From NCBI GenBank assembly GCA_964418645.1, contig CAYQME010000059.1, positions 1-15,351 of the forward strand: a stretch of 15,351 bases of DNA, in the 5' to 3' direction. The notes below the pieces were generated by a model, which saw only the letters and a program-made list of their open reading frames with translations, was not told the origin of the DNA and did no database searches. The DNA comes from JAADHG01 sp964418645. GTDB lineage: Bacteria > Bacteroidota > Bacteroidia > Flavobacteriales > Flavobacteriaceae. Below, piece after piece: positions 13,404 through 15,351 of this stretch. Position numbers and translations under genes: made by a program. Each line of letters starts with the position of its first letter. Position 1 is the first letter of the stretch.

Positions 13404-14510
13404 TTAACTTATACGCTGTTGCATATATTTAGAAGGAAGAATTCTATATTTTTCAAAGAAACATTTAGAGAAGTATGTAGGGCTATTAAACCCTGTTTCA
13501 AAAGCGATTTCCGATATGTTACCTTTGTGTTTATGCATTAAGTTAAGTGCTCTGTGCAATCGGAATTCTCGTATAAAACTATTTGCAGATTTGCCAGTAA
13601 TAGATACAAGTTTTCTATATAATTGAGATTTGCTAAATCCTAACTCCTTGCTGAAATCATCTACATTAAAAGTTGGATTGTTCCACACTTTTTCAACAAA
13701 ATCCATTAATTGTGTTAAAAATTCTTTTTCAGAAGGTTTTAGTGTTCTTATATGTTCTTTATTTATAAAATTATTCCTGTTTTCGCTTTCATAAAGGCTT
13801 TTTATTCTTGATGTAATAACAACTTGATCTTTTACTATTTCACACATTCGTGTTGCTAGTGTAATAGCCTCTTCAAAAAGAGCCTCTTTTTTTGTTACAG
13901 GTGTACCAGCACTTATTCCAATATTAAGCCTCCGATTTTTTTTGTCAAATTTTGGTGTGATATATTTAAAATTAGATTGAACTTTTAGTCCACAAACAAT
14001 GGCATTGGTTACCGACTTAAAAGAAACCAAATAACTGTTATTGTCCTTTTTTATTACTCTTCCTTCAAATTGTTTTAATGTTTTCGAAATACTGTTGTGA
14101 AATTTTTGTGTAAAAATGCTAAATTGATTGGATTCAATCCGATTTAAAAAATTGCTGGTTTCAACAACCATTAATACCCTAAAAGCAGTATCGTTTATAA
14201 TATTCAGCTCTGTATTTTGTGCTTTTTCAGGATCGGAGATTCTTCCCAGAAAAGATTGCACAATTTTGGGTTCTACTTCAATGATGCTATTAGGAATATC
14301 GCCATGTGCCTGTAAATGCATTTCAACAATGGATTCCTTGTTTGGAGCTTCAATTAAACAAAATGCCGTTTTTTGGTCGTCATCATACCAATAGGTAAAG
14401 CCCTTGCAACCAAACTTATGTTCAATTTTTAAATCTTCCTGATGTATTTGCGCCAAAGTTTCTGCTGTAGCTGAGCCAGGAACATCGTGGCGATCCATAT
14501 AAATTGGCAT
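13404..14510 (-). CDS. DUF4242 - degenerate cyclase-like - AraC-type transcriptional regulator
   Basis: A 368-residue cytoplasmic protein without signal peptide or membrane segment. Three parts are visible. Residues 1-93 form a DUF4242 (SCO4226-like) domain: MPIYMDRHDVPG, then YWYDDDQKTAFCLIEAPN (40-57), EMHLQAHGDIPNSIIEV (63-79) and FLGRI (87-91). Residues about 108-242 resemble a class III nucleotide cyclase domain: EGRVIKKDNNSYLVSF (149-164), then LNIGISAGTPV (195-205) and ATRMCEIVKDQVVITSRI (219-236). However, the metal-binding Asp positions are replaced (VLMVVE in the first strand; NNSY where TGDG is usual), so it should not be catalytic. Residues 268-366 are an AraC/XylS DNA-binding domain with both helix-turn-helix units (FSKELGFSKSQLYRKL 286-301 and ISEIAFETGFNSPTYFSKCF 332-351). 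It precedes the DUF4242 lipoprotein and is divergent from the SDR gene; either could be its target. A ligand-sensing role for the first two domains is inferred. Confidence 0.85.
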   Translation of the reverse strand: MPIYMDRHDVPGSATAETLAQIHQEDLKIEHKFGCKGFTYWYDDDQKTAFCLIEAPNKESIVEMHLQAHGDIPNSIIEVEPKIVQSFLGRISDPEKAQNTELNIINDTAFRVLMVVETSNFLNRIESNQFSIFTQKFHNSISKTLKQFEGRVIKKDNNSYLVSFKSVTNAIVCGLKVQSNFKYITPKFDKKNRRLNIGISAGTPVTKKEALFEEAITLATRMCEIVKDQVVITSRIKSLYESENRNNFINKEHIRTLKPSEKEFLTQLMDFVEKVWNNPTFNVDDFSKELGFSKSQLYRKLVSITGKSANSFIREFRLHRALNLMHKHKGNISEIAFETGFNSPTYFSKCFFEKYRILPSKYMQQRIS

Positions 14511-14637
14511 TGCTGACTAATTTCCTACAAGTTAATGATTTTTAATTATATAGAGAATTTTAATTTGTTTTAAAGAAATAATAAAGTAAGTTGAAACAAT
14601 GTATTTTTTTATCTTTAAACTTTAATTAATATACGAG

Positions 14638-15318
14638 ATGAAGAATATTGTTATTACTGGAACGAGTAGAGGTATTGGTTTTGAATTGGTAAAATTGTTT
14701 GCAGATGCAGGTCATAATGTCCTGGCATTATCTAGAAATGCTAAACCTACTTCTAATTTGAATTTGAGTAGCGTTACAGTTTTGTCTTTTGATTTAAATA
14801 TAGCTGAAGACTATAAACGTATTGAATCGTTTATTAAAACCGAATGGCACCATATAGATATTCTTATAAATAATGCAGGGATTTTGTTGAACAAACCTTT
14901 TTCTGAAACTTCATTACAAGATTTTGAACAAGTGTATAAAACAAATGTATTTGGTGTTGCTGAAATGACACGTATTGTGATTCCATTTATGAAAAAAAAT
15001 AGTCATGTAGTGACTATTAGTTCGATGGGAGGTATTCAAGGAGGTGTAAAATTTCCAGGGTTGTCAGCATATAGTTCTAGCAAAGGCGCCATAATTACAT
15101 TAACCGAATTACTAGCTGAAGAATACAAAGCAACAGGACCTTCATTTAATGTGTTGGCACTTGGAGCAGTACAAACCGAAATGCTTAAAGAAGCGTTTCC
15201 AGATTATAAAGCACCAACAACAGCTTTAGAAATGGCACAATATATTTTAGATTTTTCACTAACAGGAAATCAATTTTATAATGGTAAGGTGCTACAAGTT
15301 TCTAATTCTACGCCTTGA
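14638..15318 (+). CDS. SDR-family NAD(P)-dependent oxidoreductase
   Basis: A classical short-chain dehydrogenase/reductase of 226 residues, cytoplasmic. The Rossmann glycine motif is TGTSRGIG (7-14), NNAG is at 78-81, structural Asn103 lies in KTNVFG, and the catalytic triad is Ser129 (in ISSMGG), Tyr145 and Lys149 (YSSSK). The arginine right after TGTS, plus SRN at 32-34, suggests a preference for NADP(H). The substrate cannot be read from the sequence. It is somewhat shorter than the usual 240-260 because the C-terminal substrate loop is compact. It is divergent from the AraC-type regulator with a 127-bp gap; a weak TTG/TATCTTTA pair lies there, but the spacing is only 16 nt and the leader would be very short. 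The last 33 bases of the window after the stop hold nothing I can identify. Confidence 0.9.
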   Translation: MKNIVITGTSRGIGFELVKLFADAGHNVLALSRNAKPTSNLNLSSVTVLSFDLNIAEDYKRIESFIKTEWHHIDILINNAGILLNKPFSETSLQDFEQVYKTNVFGVAEMTRIVIPFMKKNSHVVTISSMGGIQGGVKFPGLSAYSSSKGAIITLTELLAEEYKATGPSFNVLALGAVQTEMLKEAFPDYKAPTTALEMAQYILDFSLTGNQFYNGKVLQVSNSTP

Positions 15319-15351
15319 ATAAATAGCTTTTAACATATTTTTTTGCTGTAG

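Noticed and set aside
13404..14510. Active adenylate or guanylate cyclase
   Set aside because: The TGDG metal-binding motif and first-strand aspartate are missing, so enzyme activity is not supported.
14591..14617. Promoter for the SDR gene (TTG and TATCTTTA)
   Set aside because: Spacing is 16 rather than 19 nt, the -7 box misses its G, and the leader would be about 15 nt; too weak to list as a feature.
15319..15351. Start of another gene on the minus strand at the window end
   Set aside because: Only 33 bases are available; an open minus-strand frame exists but cannot be distinguished from chance.
1..15351. CRISPR arrays, insertion sequences, phage genes or attachment sites
   Set aside because: No regularly spaced repeats, transposase or integrase motifs, or duplicated tRNA 3' ends were seen; gene order is typical of a chromosome.

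Overview
The window comes from a low-GC member of the Bacteroidota, most likely a marine-type Flavobacteriaceae. Three things support this. It carries type IX secretion (T9SS) and gliding genes found only in this phylum. It has several matches to the Bacteroidota promoter signature (TTG, a 19-nt spacer, then TAnnTTTG). It also shows split pyruvate dehydrogenase genes, with E1-alpha next to E2. I cannot name the genus from sequence reading alone.

Layout. Positions 1-1014 hold the 3' part of folC (folylpolyglutamate/dihydrofolate synthase). A tRNA-Val(UAC) with its own promoter follows (1032-1151), then a hairpin terminator (1161-1194) shared with the convergent murF. On the minus strand gldJ (4279 to 2591) is followed by murF (2523 to 1240), and a strand-specific terminator hairpin lies in the short gap between them. 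A 332-bp intergenic region (4280-4611) holds two TAAATTTG boxes in inverted orientation, facing outward to gldJ and porU. On the plus strand, porU (the T9SS sortase) is followed by porV (its outer-membrane partner), which has its own promoter starting inside the porU 3' end. A perfect 15-bp hairpin terminates porV. Next come cdd (cytidine deaminase), then pdhA and pdhC (pyruvate dehydrogenase E1-alpha and the lipoyl-bearing E2), 3 nt apart. A convergent terminator separates these from two minus-strand genes: an AraC-type regulator (14510 to 13404) and, downstream of it, a small lipoprotein (13264 to 12872). A divergent SDR-family oxidoreductase (14638-15318) closes the window.

How the genes work together. 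gldJ, porU and porV form a secretion and gliding block: GldJ is an outer-membrane lipoprotein of the motility/T9SS machine, PorV carries cargo from the translocon, and PorU removes the C-terminal sorting domain. folC, murF, cdd and pdhAC are housekeeping genes. The least conventional part is the end of the window. The regulator combines an N-terminal DUF4242 (SCO4226-like, putative nickel-binding) domain, a cyclase-like domain without its catalytic residues, and a C-terminal AraC DNA-binding domain. Its neighbour is a lipoprotein whose whole mature body is a second DUF4242 domain. I read this as a possible two-part envelope/cytoplasm sensing module, and that functional reading is inference.
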